From positions 456,892,141 through 456,956,140 of the forward strand of contig JASDDO010000016.1 in NCBI GenBank assembly GCA_030015575.1: 64,000 bases of DNA. The letters run 5' to 3'. Under the pieces are notes generated by a model. The model did not search any database. It was not told where the DNA came from and saw only the letters and a program-made list of their open reading frames with translations. The translations under genes and the position numbers were made by a program. Positions within the stretch are counted from its first letter, which is position 1; every line of letters starts with the position of its first letter. The stretch comes from Agapanthus africanus (lineage: Eukaryota > Streptophyta > Magnoliopsida > Asparagales > Amaryllidaceae). This document shows positions 48,511 to 61,200 of the stretch, one piece after another.

Positions 48511-49209
48511 GCAAAGGGCCCAAATGCTCTTTTATTAGGTCTGAATGATCCCAAAATCCTGTTGAGTAGATTTTAGTCTCAAATTGGACTAACGTATTCT
48601 CAACAAACATTAATGTTGATCTTAATCTCAAACGAGATTAACGATCTTTGAATCAAACCAAACCCAAATCTAAGAATATACGAATTTAGACCAATCTATG
48701 CCCTACGGACGACGACATAAATTAGTCTCCGTATACAATCCACGGGCAACCTAAACCAAAATAAACAAAAACACACACGACACGAAATGAACTTCTAAAG
48801 TAGGAGAAAGTGGTTATCGCGATGCGGTAACGTAATTAACTGCAGGGGCTTACGCATGCAGGTAAGAGCGTCCCCACAATCAAAAAACCCTCGCAAACAT
48901 GGGGGAATCTGACGAAATCTGCTACAACGGCCGCATCCGTCCAAACCTCCGATACACAGTGCCATAAATCAACTTGGCATCTTCGGAGAGGTGGACGGAT
49001 AAATCCAAATAGCATCTGCCCCCAATATTCAGGCCAGACGTCCTAGGTTCCGGTCGCGTCTTTCGGCGGTAAACATACACTATTACGATTGAGTACTTGT
49101 TGGGATGTTCTGACATCCCTGAAACTTGTCATCTCAGGTTTAGAGACCGGTTGAAAGGCAAAGCGGGAACAGAGTGACCATCAAGATTTTGCCGAACGTT
49201 ATTCTATTT

Positions 49210-49474
49210 CTATTTCAGTTGGTACTTAGCATGTGAACCCCTCGCTAGACGTCGGGTTGATGTACCTTTTATTTTGGATCTTGTATTTCGTTCATTCGAA
49301 ACCCTTTATTTTTTTTGATCTTTTATCGAATCTTTATCTCGTGGATTCATCGGTGTTATTTGTTATTTATGTAGCATGATATTAGTATTATTTACGGAAG
49401 GATCTTTCCTTACCGTAGATAGCATGGTTTTTCGTTGCTCTCTATATTTCGTATTTTGGGAAGCGGGACGTGAC
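49210..49474 (+). mobile_element. 3' end of a gypsy-type LTR, plus orientation
   Basis: It ends GGGAAGCGGGACGTGACA, nearly identical to the inner end of the minus-strand gypsy LTRs, and shares the GGAAGGATCTTTCCTTACCGTA segment. Only about 265 bp are recognisable. It is a separate, inverted fragment of the same or a sister family. Confidence 0.6.
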
Positions 49475-49478
49475 AAAC

Positions 49479-52400
49479 ACCATGCATCCTCTGGAACTCA
49501 TTTTCCTCTTGAATTAAATGCATGCTCATTTCTCTTCATGCCTTCACATACGACACACCCCATATAATTAATGTTATGAAAGAGGATGCACATGTTTTGT
49601 GAAGAAGAATATGAGCTGATGTGTCTTCAAGTCAAGAAAATGTGTGGTTTCAAAGTCAACAAAGGAGGCTTCAATGTTTTGAATACAAAACATAGGTCTC
49701 CTAACTCCTAATAGTTGCAAGTCATTTTCTAACAATATTAGTAGAGCTCTATTGAAACCTAAGTATCCATTGGCTACACAGGCACACAGGTGACAACAAA
49801 TTAATTTTTCTTATTACAATAAATTTATCCTTTTTATTTAAACACAAAAGTTCTCCGAGGATTTTATTTGTATAGAATTGTATGCTTATAAACATTTACA
49901 CCTTTGAGCTAGCACTTATTTATTGTTTTGTCAGCAGAGAATCAAAGCACATAGCAAGTGATTTCAAAAGAGCTCTATTGGAACATAAGGATCCATTGGC
50001 TATTTATGGTCACAGGTGACGGTCAAATAGAAATTTTTTTCCTTTTAATTTAAATGCAAAGTGCAAAGTTCTCTGAGGATTTTAGTTATGGATATAACTG
50101 TACGCTTATACACATTTAGCACCAACGAATTAACACTTCATTGTTTTGGCAGCGGAGGATCAAAGTAAAGCTTGAACTGCAAAGTTTTTCTATGCATGTA
50201 GTTTTTATACAACCACCATAGATGTTCCTCTGGCACTCATTTTCCTCTTAAATTAAATGCATGCTCATTTCTCTTCATGCCTTCACATGCGACACACCCC
50301 ATATAATTAATGCTATGAAAGAGAATGCACATGTTTTTTAAAGAAGAATATGGGCTGCTGTGTCTTCAAGTCAAGAAAAGGGGTGTGTGGTTTCAAAGTC
50401 AACAAAGGAGGCTTCAATGTTTTGAATACAAAACATATGGGCTGCTGACTCCTAGTAGTTGTAAATCATTTTCTAACAATATCAGTAGAGCTCTATTGAA
50501 ACCTAAGTATCCATTGGCTACACGGGCACACAAATGACAACAAATTAATTTTTCTTTTTTAAATAAATTTTTCTTTTTAATTTAAACACAAGTTCTCCGA
50601 GGATTTTATTTGTGGATAGAATTGTATGTTTATAAACATTTACACCTTTGAGCTAGCACTTATTTATTGTTTTGTCAGCAGAGGATCAAATCACATAGCA
50701 AGTGATTTCAATAGAGCTCTAATGGAACCTAAGGATCCATTGGCTATTTATGGTCACAGGTGACAGTCAAATTGAATTTTTTTCCTTTTCATTTAAATGC
50801 AAAGTTCTCTGAGGATTTTAATTATGGATATAACTGTACGCTTATACACATTTAGCACTAACGAATTAACACTTTATTGTTTTGACAGCAGAGGATCAAA
50901 GCAAAGCTTGAACTACAAAGTTTTTCTATACATGTAGTTTTTATACAACCACCATAGATGTTCCTCTAGCACTCAATTTCCTCTTGAATTAAATGCATGC
51001 TCATTTCTCTTCATGCCTTCACATGCGAAACGCCCCATATAATTGTATGCTTATAAACATTTACACCTTTGAGCTAGTACTTATTGTTTTGTCTGCAGAG
51101 GATCAAAGTACATAGCAAGTGATTTCAGTAGAGCTTTATTGGAACCTAAGGATCCATTGGCTATTTATGGTCACAGGTGACGGTCAAATAGAATTTTTTT
51201 CCTTTTCATTTAAATGCAAAGTTCTCTGAGGATTTTAGTTATGGATATAACTGTACACTTATACACATTTAGCACCAACGAATTAACACTTTATTGTTTT
51301 GGCAGCTTGTCAGCAGAGGCTCAAAGCATATAGCAAGTGATTTCAGTAGAGCTCTATTTATGGTCACAGGTGACGGTTGTTCATATCATAAATTTGCATT
51401 ATTATATTCCCCATTCTTAATCATTGTACAAATAAATAGGTGCTTTTGATCCATATCTGTTAAATAGTTGTAGGTTACAGGTTCTCGGAACAATACAGTG
51501 AAAATGATGAAAAAACGCTACAAAAGTGAGACTACGGCCAACAAATAGAAGAATCTTTATGATGCCGTCTACAGTTAAGAAACAAATGAAGATCAATGAA
51601 CGGTTCGATTTCACAAAGTACAAAGGTAGCACAAGATTCAAGACTTCAACACGAAGCGAACGGGAAAAGTCCACAACATTCTGCACTGTGGAAATCTGGA
51701 AGAAACTAGAAGACATTCTGAGAAAACAAGTGAAGAAACCAGAAGTAAAATGCAACATGAAGTATACCTGAGAAACAGAGCCCAAGAACCCACAATATGG
51801 TCGTGGAACCGCGGCCAAACATGCCTTCTGGCCACGGATCCGCAGCCATATAGGACACGTGTTGGTGCGTCGTTGCGTGTCGGTGGGAGTCGGTGCATTG
51901 ACCCGGTTTTCTCAGGGTATTTTTGTAATTCTAGATATGGATCAGATGTAAACCCTAGGTTTTCTATTATCTATAAATAGGAAGCCTACAGCTCTTTTTG
52001 AAGCATACCACTTTTTACTTTCCTAGATTAAAATTTTCATTCCTTGTAATTGTCAAAGAGTGCATCAATAAAAACTAAGTTTTTTTTATCTTGAATTTCT
52101 TTTATGCCCTAGTTATTTCTCTGCAATTTTTATCTGCCGTAGTTATTTTCCGCACTTTAATTAGATTATTAAAAATCATAAAAATGAATTCCTTTATTAA
52201 TTCCCTAATGAGTGAGTAGTTCCTCACTTGTTAGGGTTAGGTTTGGAGAAGGTTTGAGAGATGAAAATCTCCCACCCCTTTCTTGCCCGTTCAATATTTT
52301 AAAAATAGGACTCTATGCAAACTATACACACACCGCTCACTACGGCATCCTATCCCACGAGGTAGCGGTAATTCCATAGTTAAGACCGGTTATGTTTGAT

Positions 52401-53000
52401 TTCCATAGAGGTTAGGGCTAAGAGTTAAGAAAGGACGGACAAGGACCAAAGGAAAGAAACCTAGTTTCTTCCCGGTCGTGCTAATCCCCTTTGTTAATTA
52501 TTACCTTAACACCTAAAAATTCTTAATTAGGGCAAAGAAAGCGGTGAGAATAATTGACTTTCCAAACTAACCCAATCCTAACCGTAGCAAGGTTTCATCC
52601 AAATCAATTTCAACCTCAGTTTTTATAGAAAATCAAAACCTACCATAAAAAGGAATTGACTCGTTAGAACAATTAGAAAATACACGTTTTCCCTGTGGAC
52701 CGACCCGTACTCAACCGGCTAGCTACCAAGCGACACCATTCTTGATTGCGGTTAATTCTTTGATTTCAAAACGCATACACAAAAAAATCCTACCAATCAA
52801 CGGTCAAATAGAATTTTTTTCCTTTTCATTTAAATGCAAAGTTCTATGAGGATTTTAGTTATGGATATAACTGTACACTTATACACATTTAGCACCAACG
52901 AATTAACACTTTGTTGCTTTGGCAGCAGAGGATCAAAGCAAAGCTTGAACTGCAAAGTTTTTCTATGCATGTAGTTTTTATACAACCACCATAGATGTTG
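49479..53000. repeat. Tandem repeat of about 738 bp, about 3.5 copies, split by a solo LTR
   Basis: The anchor CTCTGG/AG..CTCA recurs at 49489, 50228 and 50964 (periods 739 and 736). The third copy has an internal deletion after CCCCATATAATT, and the array resumes at 52800-53000. Within each unit, short coding-like segments encoding SRALLKPKYPLA or NRALLEPKDPLA are bounded by TTTTG(T/G)CAG before and CACAG/GTGAC after, like exons. The parent gene is not recognised. Confidence 0.75.
51378..52799 (+). mobile_element. Solo LTR (1,422 bp) with 5-bp target duplication
   Basis: It begins TGTTCATATC, ends CCAATCA and is flanked by ACGGT on both sides (51373-51377 and 52800-52804). The flanks join to restore the host repeat sequence GGTGACGGTCAAATAG seen in its tandem copies. 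The internal CCCTGTGGACCGACCCGTA (about 52690-52708) resembles the U5 side of gypsy LTRs of the Tat/Athila group. No coding sequence is inside. Orientation is judged from that U5-like motif. Confidence 0.88.
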
Positions 53001-55161
53001 ATTTTTGTATGTACAACAACTCAGCTAGCTAACCAAGAAAACATTATAGTAGAGAGCATCGACAAGAGTTATATGATACTCCATTGTATAGGGAGGCATA
53101 CCTTGAGTGCTGGATTGTTCTCAACTTTTATCGATGTGCCATTTTACGCAAGGAACACCAATCCCACACCTTTCCAAAATAATGACCAGGTTGTAACATG
53201 AAGCCAATGTCCGCATTTTACCCTAATCATAGCATAGAATGATCATAAAGAATGCATTATTGACATGTGCAGTAGTTTATTGCTCTGGTATAGAATAAGC
53301 AGCATACCTGTCTATCTAGATGAAGGTCAGCATCTACGGACCAATTTCAGCTGCAATTAATTGTATGAACTTTGAACAAGAAAAATGCCATTATACCAAA
53401 TAAAATTTGTCGAAGGTAATTCTAAAGTATGAACACAGAAACGGTTAGGAGTAAACCATTTCAAATTACTAGTGATCGACAACAAATGAGCCAGAGAAAG
53501 TTTTAATACGATACAGTTGACACTCATCGCAAGACAGCGTTTCTTTCATATTTGGCCATAAATTTGCTAATTTAAACAAAATTCGTCCATCACTCATGGA
53601 CAACAATTAAAATGCCGCCTCATTGTACTTGAGCTTCTTTCAATAAAATATCTAATGGGGTCTGCACCACATGTGCCAAAATCCAAACTTCCCATTCAAA
53701 AACCTTCTGTTAGAGCAAAAACTCGACTGGCTAGAGAAGAAGGCAGCTTAGAGATAGCTGTTTCAATTTCCTGGAGAGAAATCACCAAACAATATAAAAA
53801 TCAGAACCAGCATCACACCTAACCCACTCATAAATATTAGCTAAGAAATTGAACTTCAGACATTATGATCCCCACTCCCTATGTTAAGAATAAGAGCCAT
53901 GCCCAACCACTCAATAATTACGCACCATAAATCTAGAGAATTAAACAATAATGAAAATATGAAATCTATCCCGCTCTCCAATGTCGGCGAACAAGTGTAT
54001 GTGGGGATATATGTGAGTATGTGCATGATAAACAATCCAACTGCTAACTTGATAAACAAACAAACCAAATTGATCAGTGAACATGTGGAAAGCTGAGGAA
54101 ATGATATTTATCTACCACAAAGAAGGATAAAGTTATAAATAATTAATTCAGTACGCAGGAAATTGATCAACAGAGAAGAATAAAAGGACATCACTTTAGG
54201 ATTGTGATAGGATTCATCAGAAGGAAAATAGCAACTTACATCCGGTCTGTATCGAGCTGAAAAATGGATTAAAAGAATAGCTTTGTTCTGTAAAAAATCA
54301 GCATAATTTGCAATCTGAAGGCATTAAACATTTATCAAGAGAGACGACATTAGTATAAGCTCGCACAACCTTTCGCTTAAAGGAGAAAATATACATCTGT
54401 CATTACAGAGGTCAAAGAAGTAACCTCAAAAAGATGGGTATGGCCAAAATCTCTTGCATGTTCTATCTTCATTGCATCGTCAATAAAAGTACTCTACAGA
54501 ATACATATACATAAAGAAGACAATCAAGCTTAGCTTAATTCAAAAGGAACGCTAGAAGCCTACTAAAGATGATTATAAAAATGCAGAGCTAAGCAAAATC
54601 AGAAGGTATATAAGCAATTGAATAATTTTTTTAAAAAAAACAGTTTCATAAAAGGACTTACTGTTAGGTTGTACCCAGGTTGGTAGATTTACTGACCTCC
54701 ATTTAAACATATATGAAGGTCATTGTTATTTATCCCGGTGCTGCCATTGCGCAAAAGGCGAAGTGCGAGGCGCAAAGGGTCTAATGCGACCGAGCGCAAG
54801 GCGCTCGCTTGAGGCGCGAGCCCAAGTGTATGAGACGCACAAGTTTATAATGAGATAAAACAACCATATAAAATTCTCCCTCAAAATTTTAACTTTGGAC
54901 TCAAAAATCCAACATGTATAACATAAAAGGAAGGAGAAGAAGAGAAGTTGTACCTAAATTTATGTCTTGGATTGCTTTCGGGTTTATCTAGCCAAGAATA
55001 GAAGTTATAACGCTAGAAGAAGAGGAGAACATGAGAAGAAGATGGAGAGACCCTAGCTGCCGCCAAAGAATCCGAGGAGCCGCCGACGAGCCAATGATGA
55101 ACTCGAAAAACCATAACCGACGACAGACTCGCAAACAAGGGACCCTAGCTCTTTTGGGGTG
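53001..55161. other. Intergenic sequence, no supported gene
   Basis: AT-rich, with short frames only. At about 54737-54840 a GCGC-rich patch (GCGCAAGGCGCTCGC, GAGGCGCGAG) looks like a decayed miniature element, but no ends were identified. Confidence 0.5.
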
Positions 55162-55911
55162 TGTTCCCCTTCGAAAGACGGCGCACGGGACCGCGATGTC
55201 CTGGCGCTGAGATTCGGGGCAGATGCTATTTGGTTTTATCCGTCTACCTCTCCGAAGATGCCAAGTTGATTTATGGCACCGTGTATCGGAGGTTTAGACG
55301 GATGCGGCCGATATAGCAGACTTTGTCAGATTCCCCCTCGCTTGAGGGGTTTTTGATTGTGGGGACGCTCTTCCCTGCAGGCGCAAGCCCCTGCAGTTAA
55401 TTACGCTACCGCATCGCGGTAACCACTTTCTCCTTCTCCAGAATTTCACTTCGTGTCGTGTGTTTGTTTTGTTTGTGGTTGTCCGTGGATTGTATGCGGA
55501 GACTGAGTAATGCTGTCGCCCGTAGGACATGGACTAGTCCAAATCCGTATTTAATTAGATTTGGGTTTGGTGTTTTTAGTTTAAGGATGCATTAGTCGCG
55601 TTGCGGCTAAGATCAACTTAAACGTTTGTCAAGGATACGTTAGTCCTGTTTGAGACTAAGATCAACTTGACGGGATGATCCATTTAATATATGGCCGTCG
55701 GGACTCGTCGCCTCTCTGACGTCGTTGAAGGATTACAACGACAGATGTCAGAGGAGTTCGGAGATGTACCCTTGAACCAAGGTCGATTTGGAATTTTATC
55801 GTTCATTTGAGTGTTTAAGGATACGTTAGCCGTATTTGGGGCTAAGATCAACTTAAACGGGACCGTTTAGATCCGGCAAAAGAGCATTTGAAGGCTCTAT
55901 TGCTCCAGTTT

Positions 55912-56060
55912 AGGGACGTGGTGGTCCATGTTCCAGTTTAGGGACGTGGTGGTCCATTATTAGTTTAAGGACGTTTCGGTCCATCGCCAGTTTGAGGACG
56001 TAGTGGTCCATCATTAATTTAGGGACGTCTCGGTCCACGAGTTTAAGGACCCCGCAGTCC
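55912..56060. repeat. GGAC-N6-GTCC tandem repeat in LTR copy 3
   Basis: Read on the minus strand, about seven units have centres CACCAC, CGAAAC, CACTAC, CGAGAC and TGCGGG between conserved GGAC and GTCC half sites. Confidence 0.75.
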
Positions 56061-56949
56061 ATATGGGTGTGTGGTCGTCGGGACCCGTCACCTCTTTGAC
56101 GTCGTTGAGGAATTACAACGATGGATGTCAAAGGAGTTCGGAGATGTACCCTCGAACCGGATGTAGATTAATTTAGGAGAGCCAATTTGCTCAGTCGGTT
56201 TAATTTAAGGACTTATGGCCACTATTGGACTAAGTCCAGTTGAAAATGTCCAACATTTATTTGCCTTTGCATTGCATTTCTCTTTATTTTTATTTGGGCA
56301 ATTTGTTTTGGGCTCTGCCCTTTTATAAATGATGCAAAGCATCAATTTCATTTGGGCTCTGCCCTTTTTATTGCTTTGCAACTTATTTTGGCCTGCTAGG
56401 TCTTTTTTGATTTGGGCCTGGCCCTTCAAGTAATGCATTGCATTTGTGCAAAGCACCAAGAACCTTTTAGATTCAAAGCACTTTTTATCCCTTGATCTAA
56501 ATTTGGATCAAAGAAAAACAAGTTTTTCCTTGTTTCAGAGAACCAAAGGTTCATAGCAAGTGCAAGGCACTATTTTTATTATTTTTATTTCTTTATTTAT
56601 TTGTTGAAGATCACTGATCTTGTTCTTAGATCAATGATCTATTCCTAAGAGAATTTTCTCTTGTTTTAAAGGTTTTTACCTTCTTTTTTGTGTTCTCAAG
56701 AGTTCTCTTCTCTCTTCTCTCTTCTTTTTTTTTAAAACCAGATGTGTGTATTTGAAATGAGGTCTGGGGTCTTTTTTATAGTGCTCAAAAATTAGTTAAA
56801 TTTGTTAAAAGATCTTTTTCTGAGTGATTTGGGGAATTTTCCCCGCCGTTGGATGTTTGATCCAAAAGCCCCTATTTTACAGAAGAAATCTTCTTGTTTT
56901 AACAAGAACAGAAAAAAAAATTCTTTAAATCTTCATTCTGTTTTTTTTT

Positions 56950-57270
56950 TTGCGCAACTCTCCAGCGCGTGACACGTGTCGCGCAGTGAAGCGCTTGCGT
57001 AACTGCGCTTGCGCAACTGCGTAGACACGTGTCGGGCAGTGAAGCGCTTGCGCAACTGCACAGACACGTGTCGCGCAGTGAAGCGCTTGCGCAACTGCGC
57101 TTGCGCAACTGCGCGGACACGTGTCGCGCAGCGGCGCCCTTGCGCAACAGTGTTTGCGCAACTGCGCGGACACGTGTCGTGCAGCGGTGCGCTTGCGCAA
57201 CAGCAGTTGCGCAACAGTGGTTGCGCAACTGCGCGGACACGTGTCGCGCAGCGGTGCGCTTGCGCAACTG
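56950..57270. repeat. About five GC-rich tandem units of around 60 bp
   Basis: Units combine GACACGTGTCG(C/G)GCAG with (T)GCGCAACTGCGC. Both motifs are palindromic or nearly so. Overlapping frames on both strands give ARHVSAQLRKR-type repeats and are not genes. Confidence 0.85.
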
Positions 57271-57550
57271 AGTGTTGCTTATGTTTTTTAAAAAGCCTTG
57301 CTCTGATTGAACGCACTGCCTTGGACGTTGTGCTGCCGTGTCAACTTCTGACACGTGGCGCGTTGCGCGCAGCGCACGGGATCTGAAGCATTGCTTCAAA
57401 ATTGGAATTTTTGAAATTTAAACAGAGCCTTGCTCTGATTGGGGGAACAAATGCCCCCCACCGTTGCGCTCATGTGGCGCGCACGTGAGTGCAGCGGTGG
57501 CAAGATCCCGACCGTTGGATCATGGAGGTCAGGTGAAGAGGCGCAGGCGC

Positions 57551-57560
57551 CTATAAATGG
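57551..57560 (+). promoter_or_regulatory. TATA box of the antisense PMD gene
   Basis: CTATAAATGG lies about 100 bases from the LTR start, pointing away from the LTR. It aligns with the TATA at 1043-1050 in copy 1. The expected transcription start is near 57580. Confidence 0.6.
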
Positions 57561-57694
57561 GACCCTTGGTCCTTTAATTTCTTTACCGTTTCAAGAACTT
57601 TGATTCAGAGCCTTGCTCTTGCTTAAGAACTCTCGGAGCCTTGCTCTTGCTTCTTCCCAAGAACTTTAAAGTTCATAACTTAGAATCACTCTAG

Positions 57695-58276
57695 GTAAAA
57701 ATTAATTTAAATTAAATTTAATTAACAGAGCCTTGCTCTTATAGATCTTTGATCTAAAGAAAACCCCTTTGGGGTTTCATCCACAGAGCCTTGCTCTCAA
57801 AAATTTACAGAGATCTTGTTCCTGGGTTTTAACCCATGAACAGAGCCTTGCTCATAGATCAAATGGAGAACTCCTAAAAGTTTTCATGGATCTTTAAGAT
57901 CCTAAAATTTTTCTTTTAATCCTTAGGAGTTATAGTTTTTCATTACTATTACAGAGCTAGGCCTTTTTTAGGAAGTTTTATTCCCTTGAGACCAGAGTTT
58001 GACAAATGTCACTCTGTGACAGAGCTTTGCTCTAAAAGAGGAGATTTTCTCCTTGTCTCTAGGGATTTCCCCCAATGAGGATATTCTCTTGTGGATCTTT
58101 TCATGAATTGACAGTCTCATCTAATGATGGGATTGTCTTATTAAATGATGCACCGTCATCCAGATTTTGTGGGTCCCCCCTTTGGTCCCCTATCCACTGC
58201 ATTGCAGTGTGATGTAGGACTTTAAAATGTGAAGCATTGGAACACTAACGGTTATTATTTTCTTGCTTTTTCTACA
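57695..58276 (+). other. Predicted 5'-leader intron of the PMD gene
   Basis: Donor CTCTAG/GTAAAAATT at 57694/57695 and acceptor TTTTTCTACAG/GAAAC at 58276/58277, with the ATG five bases later. The layout matches the leader intron at 363-916. The intron is rich in small inverted repeats such as GATCTTTGATC and GGGTTTTAACCC, and in repeats of CAGAGCCTTGCTCT. Confidence 0.6.
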
Positions 58277-58282
58277 GGAAAC

Positions 58283-61200
58283 ATGTCTGAAGATTTGTCT
58301 TTCCCTTTCGTTCGCTCGGAAGGAGGGTTCCCCCATTCGCCAGTGGACCGGGTGGCGTTCGCTCTCATTAAAGATCATGACCCTGAGTGCAAAAAGCTCC
58401 ACCTGTGGGGAAGGTGGTACAGTCAGATCATCCAAGGCCGTCGCAGCTTCAGTTCCGCCTCGCCGTCTGAGCCTACAGTCACGATCCCCTACGCAGACGA
58501 ACCCCCGGTGAAGTATGCCGTGGAGGTTAAAAACTGGAATTCTGATGACCTCCTCCAGCCTGCGATCGGTGCCATTCCCGTGCAGCCGCCGCCAGCAATA
58601 GACATTCTGGGGAGGCGAATCTGTCAGGGTGAAGCACGCCCTTGGGGACAGGCTTACAATATTGGACTGATCCCGCGACCCCCCGCCGGATATTTGCAGT
58701 GGGCCCGGTACATTTTATCGGCGAAAAGGACTCATCTAACGAGGATTGGTTTATATCCGGCCATCTACATTTCGCTTTTCGAGTATCCCTCTCCTCCAAC
58801 GTGGTGGGTCAAGGCCTTCATCGAACAATGGAATATCCCCACTCACACCTTCCTGATGACGGATAGGGAAGTCTCTATCTCCTTGGAGGAATTCGCTGAG
58901 ATTTCGGGTTTACCAATGAGGGGAGAGCACTACGAGGAGCTGCTTCCTCCTGACGAGTACGTCTTTGCTACCAAGCAGCTGGTGTTTGACTTGACTCCGG
59001 AGAACGCCATTCAGCATCAGTATCCGGGCTTGGTGAAGGTATTGGAGATCTATGAGGAACTCCATCTAGAATCGGGCGACCGGGGCGTCAGTTTCGCAGA
59101 TTTTATTGCTCGCTTCATTCGCCCAGAGTTCCTATCAGAGGAGGGTGAGAAGTTCGCTCAGCTTGGTGACCCTTTTGGTTTCGGCTTGGACCGCCGACCC
59201 GTATCGGAAAATGACCAGAAGGATTTCTATCTCCCCAACGCTGCCATTGCTGCTTTCTCGGAAATTGCCGTCCCAGGCATGGATGAGGAAACTTTTTTTA
59301 TTGGATTCTTGGGCTTGTGGCTATGCAACTTTGCACTCCCCATGCACCCCCGCCTCATGCGGCCCTCTGTCTTTTATCCAGCGCATCGGATGGTGGCTGG
59401 TTTGCAGTTATCGGTAGGAATTGCCGGGTTGGCTTACCTTTATCACGGACTTAGCGTAGCGGCGGACGCCAGTGAGCCCGGGGTACAGCCTGCTAACTTT
59501 CCGATGCACTACTTCACTTCTTGGATGGAGATGCATGTGCGAGGGGTGTTTGGTGCCCACAAGACTCCTCCGTTCTTCGAAAAATACAGACTCCCAAGAG
59601 TCATGCGGTTGGTTGGGGCTTCAATTGTGGTTCCAGCCCCGCGGGAGTCTAGAGGGCTGCTCCTTCGTCCACACCTGGTCGGAGCGAAGGTTTCTTTTGT
59701 GGACAAGGTTATAATCATAGGCTCAGAGACCACCAAGTCAGTGGTGTCCCTGCGTGATAACTTCAAAGATGGGGCTTCTGTATTGAAAGCTCGGGAAATC
59801 CTCCATCTCTACTCCATCCGGCCGGGCTATCTAGTGTTCAGGCAGAATAAGACAGCCTTGTTTATGAGATATAACCCACATCGATTTGCCCGGCAGTCAA
59901 GCTACAACCAAGGGATCCCGCTGGAAGCTTTCTTGGAAACGCTCGTGGTCGGCCCAGAGGGGATAAAGAATGCGATGCATCATTTTACACGGCTTAACAC
60001 AGGTTCCTATTTCTTCATTAGTGAACCCAGCTGTGCCCCTAAGATGCTTAATTCATATGTGGCCTGGTATGCGCACGCAATGGGCCCAATTATCTTAACG
60101 GAAAAGCGTATGCTGGTTGACCGTAGGGGTGCGCCTCCCGGCGGCGATCGCAAGGCCCCTTTGCAGCCAAGGCTCCCGGTCGTCCCTCCGCTAAAAGATG
60201 CTGGAGTCGATCGACCACGCGTGTTGAGCCCCCCGCGGGGATTGCCGCTGCCCGCTACGGTGGATGCACCATCGGTGCCCCGTGCTCCCACGAAGGCGGA
60301 TAATGTAGTATCGTCAGAGCCAGGCGTAGGAGCAGATATTGGGACCCGCCGCCCTAAAGTGACTGCCAAGCGCAAATCTACTCCGGGTGGGTCTAAAGCT
60401 GGCGAACAGAAGAAGAAGAAGAAGAAGTCCACCCTTTCCCTCGATGCGATCCTCAGCTTAAAGCCTGCGACTCCTCCCACCGAAGGCATATGTGAATATG
60501 GCAGTAATGAGGGCTTCTTGGTAGACCCTGCGGACACCAATTTGGCTGCCGCTATTGCAGCTTCTGAGCGATCGGCGAGGCTCGAAGCGATGTTAAGCAA
60601 ACTCGCTGAGTCCGGTAATCATCAGCCGCTTTATTTGTCATTTTATTGCGTTTTTTATTATTATCTTTAACTAATATTTGCTCCATTTTCAACAGGTGTC
60701 TCTACTGAAGAGGCTATTGCTGCCTCCCTGAAAACCTTCCAGGAGGAGGAGGAGAAGCGTGCCCTAGCAGGCGTCGGTATGTTTCACCTCTTTCTCTTTA
60801 TAAGGAAAGTTTGTCGTCTTTTTCTGATGGTTAACCTAACCCTCTTTTGTTTCTTTGCAGGGGTTGTATCAATTGATGCGGGGATCCTTCCTGGGCCTGT
60901 TGCTGAAGTCCCGGCTTCGTCGAAATTGCGGCAAGAGCCTCGGCTTGACAAAACGACGAGGGACGCCCTGAAAGATCTGGAGGCATCCCTATTCACGGAC
61001 GAAGAAGCCTCGCTCAAAGAAGCCCTAGTAGCATCCGCCTCAACGGCCCGGGAGGAGCGAAAGCGGTTAAGACGCGAAGCGGAGGCCCGCAGAGCTGCTT
61101 TGGCCACGGGAGCGGGCCCTAGCACTATTCCTCGTGCCGACACTCCTTCTGAAGAGGCCCCTGTCGCCCTGTCTACTGCTCATAGGCGAGTGGCGGGCGC

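Larger units (their letters stand above)
45812..49075 (+). mobile_element. Family A LTR, copy 2
   Basis: The proposed start TGTTCCCGCC follows GTGGGGGCATT, and the proposed end AAACA is at 49075. The last 430 bp match copies 1 and 3. The first kilobase is a near-continuous chain of short inverted repeats (ten perfect ones between 46230 and 46598 alone). GGAC-N6-GTCC units lie at 48345-48510. No partner LTR or target duplication is visible, so the borders are inferred from alignment of the three copies. Confidence 0.6.
55162..57449 (-). mobile_element. Family A LTR, copy 3 (3' LTR, minus orientation)
   Basis: Read on the minus strand, TGTTCCCCC (57449) follows GTGGGGGGCATT, and the block ends GGGGAACA (55162). 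The terminal 400 bp match copies 1 and 2. It carries GGAC-N6-GTCC units (55912-56060), a duplicated ACGTCGTTGAxGxATTACAACGA segment (about 55719-55742 and 56099-56121), and a GCGCAACTGCGC/GACACGTGTC array (56950-57270). It is the downstream LTR of an element whose antisense gene lies at 58283-63099. Confidence 0.65.

Noticed and set aside
56899..57399. Overlapping long frames on both strands encoding ARHVSAQLRKR-like repeats
   Set aside because: They arise from a GC-rich tandem repeat that is open in several frames. No promoter, start context or family resemblance.
58229..58282. Upstream in-frame ATG of the PMD gene
   Set aside because: It lies inside the predicted leader intron. The acceptor at 58276 and the parallel copy support the start at 58283.
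60007..60600. 197-codon minus-strand frame, and other minus frames up to 62011
   Set aside because: Antisense shadows of the GC-rich PMD gene exons.
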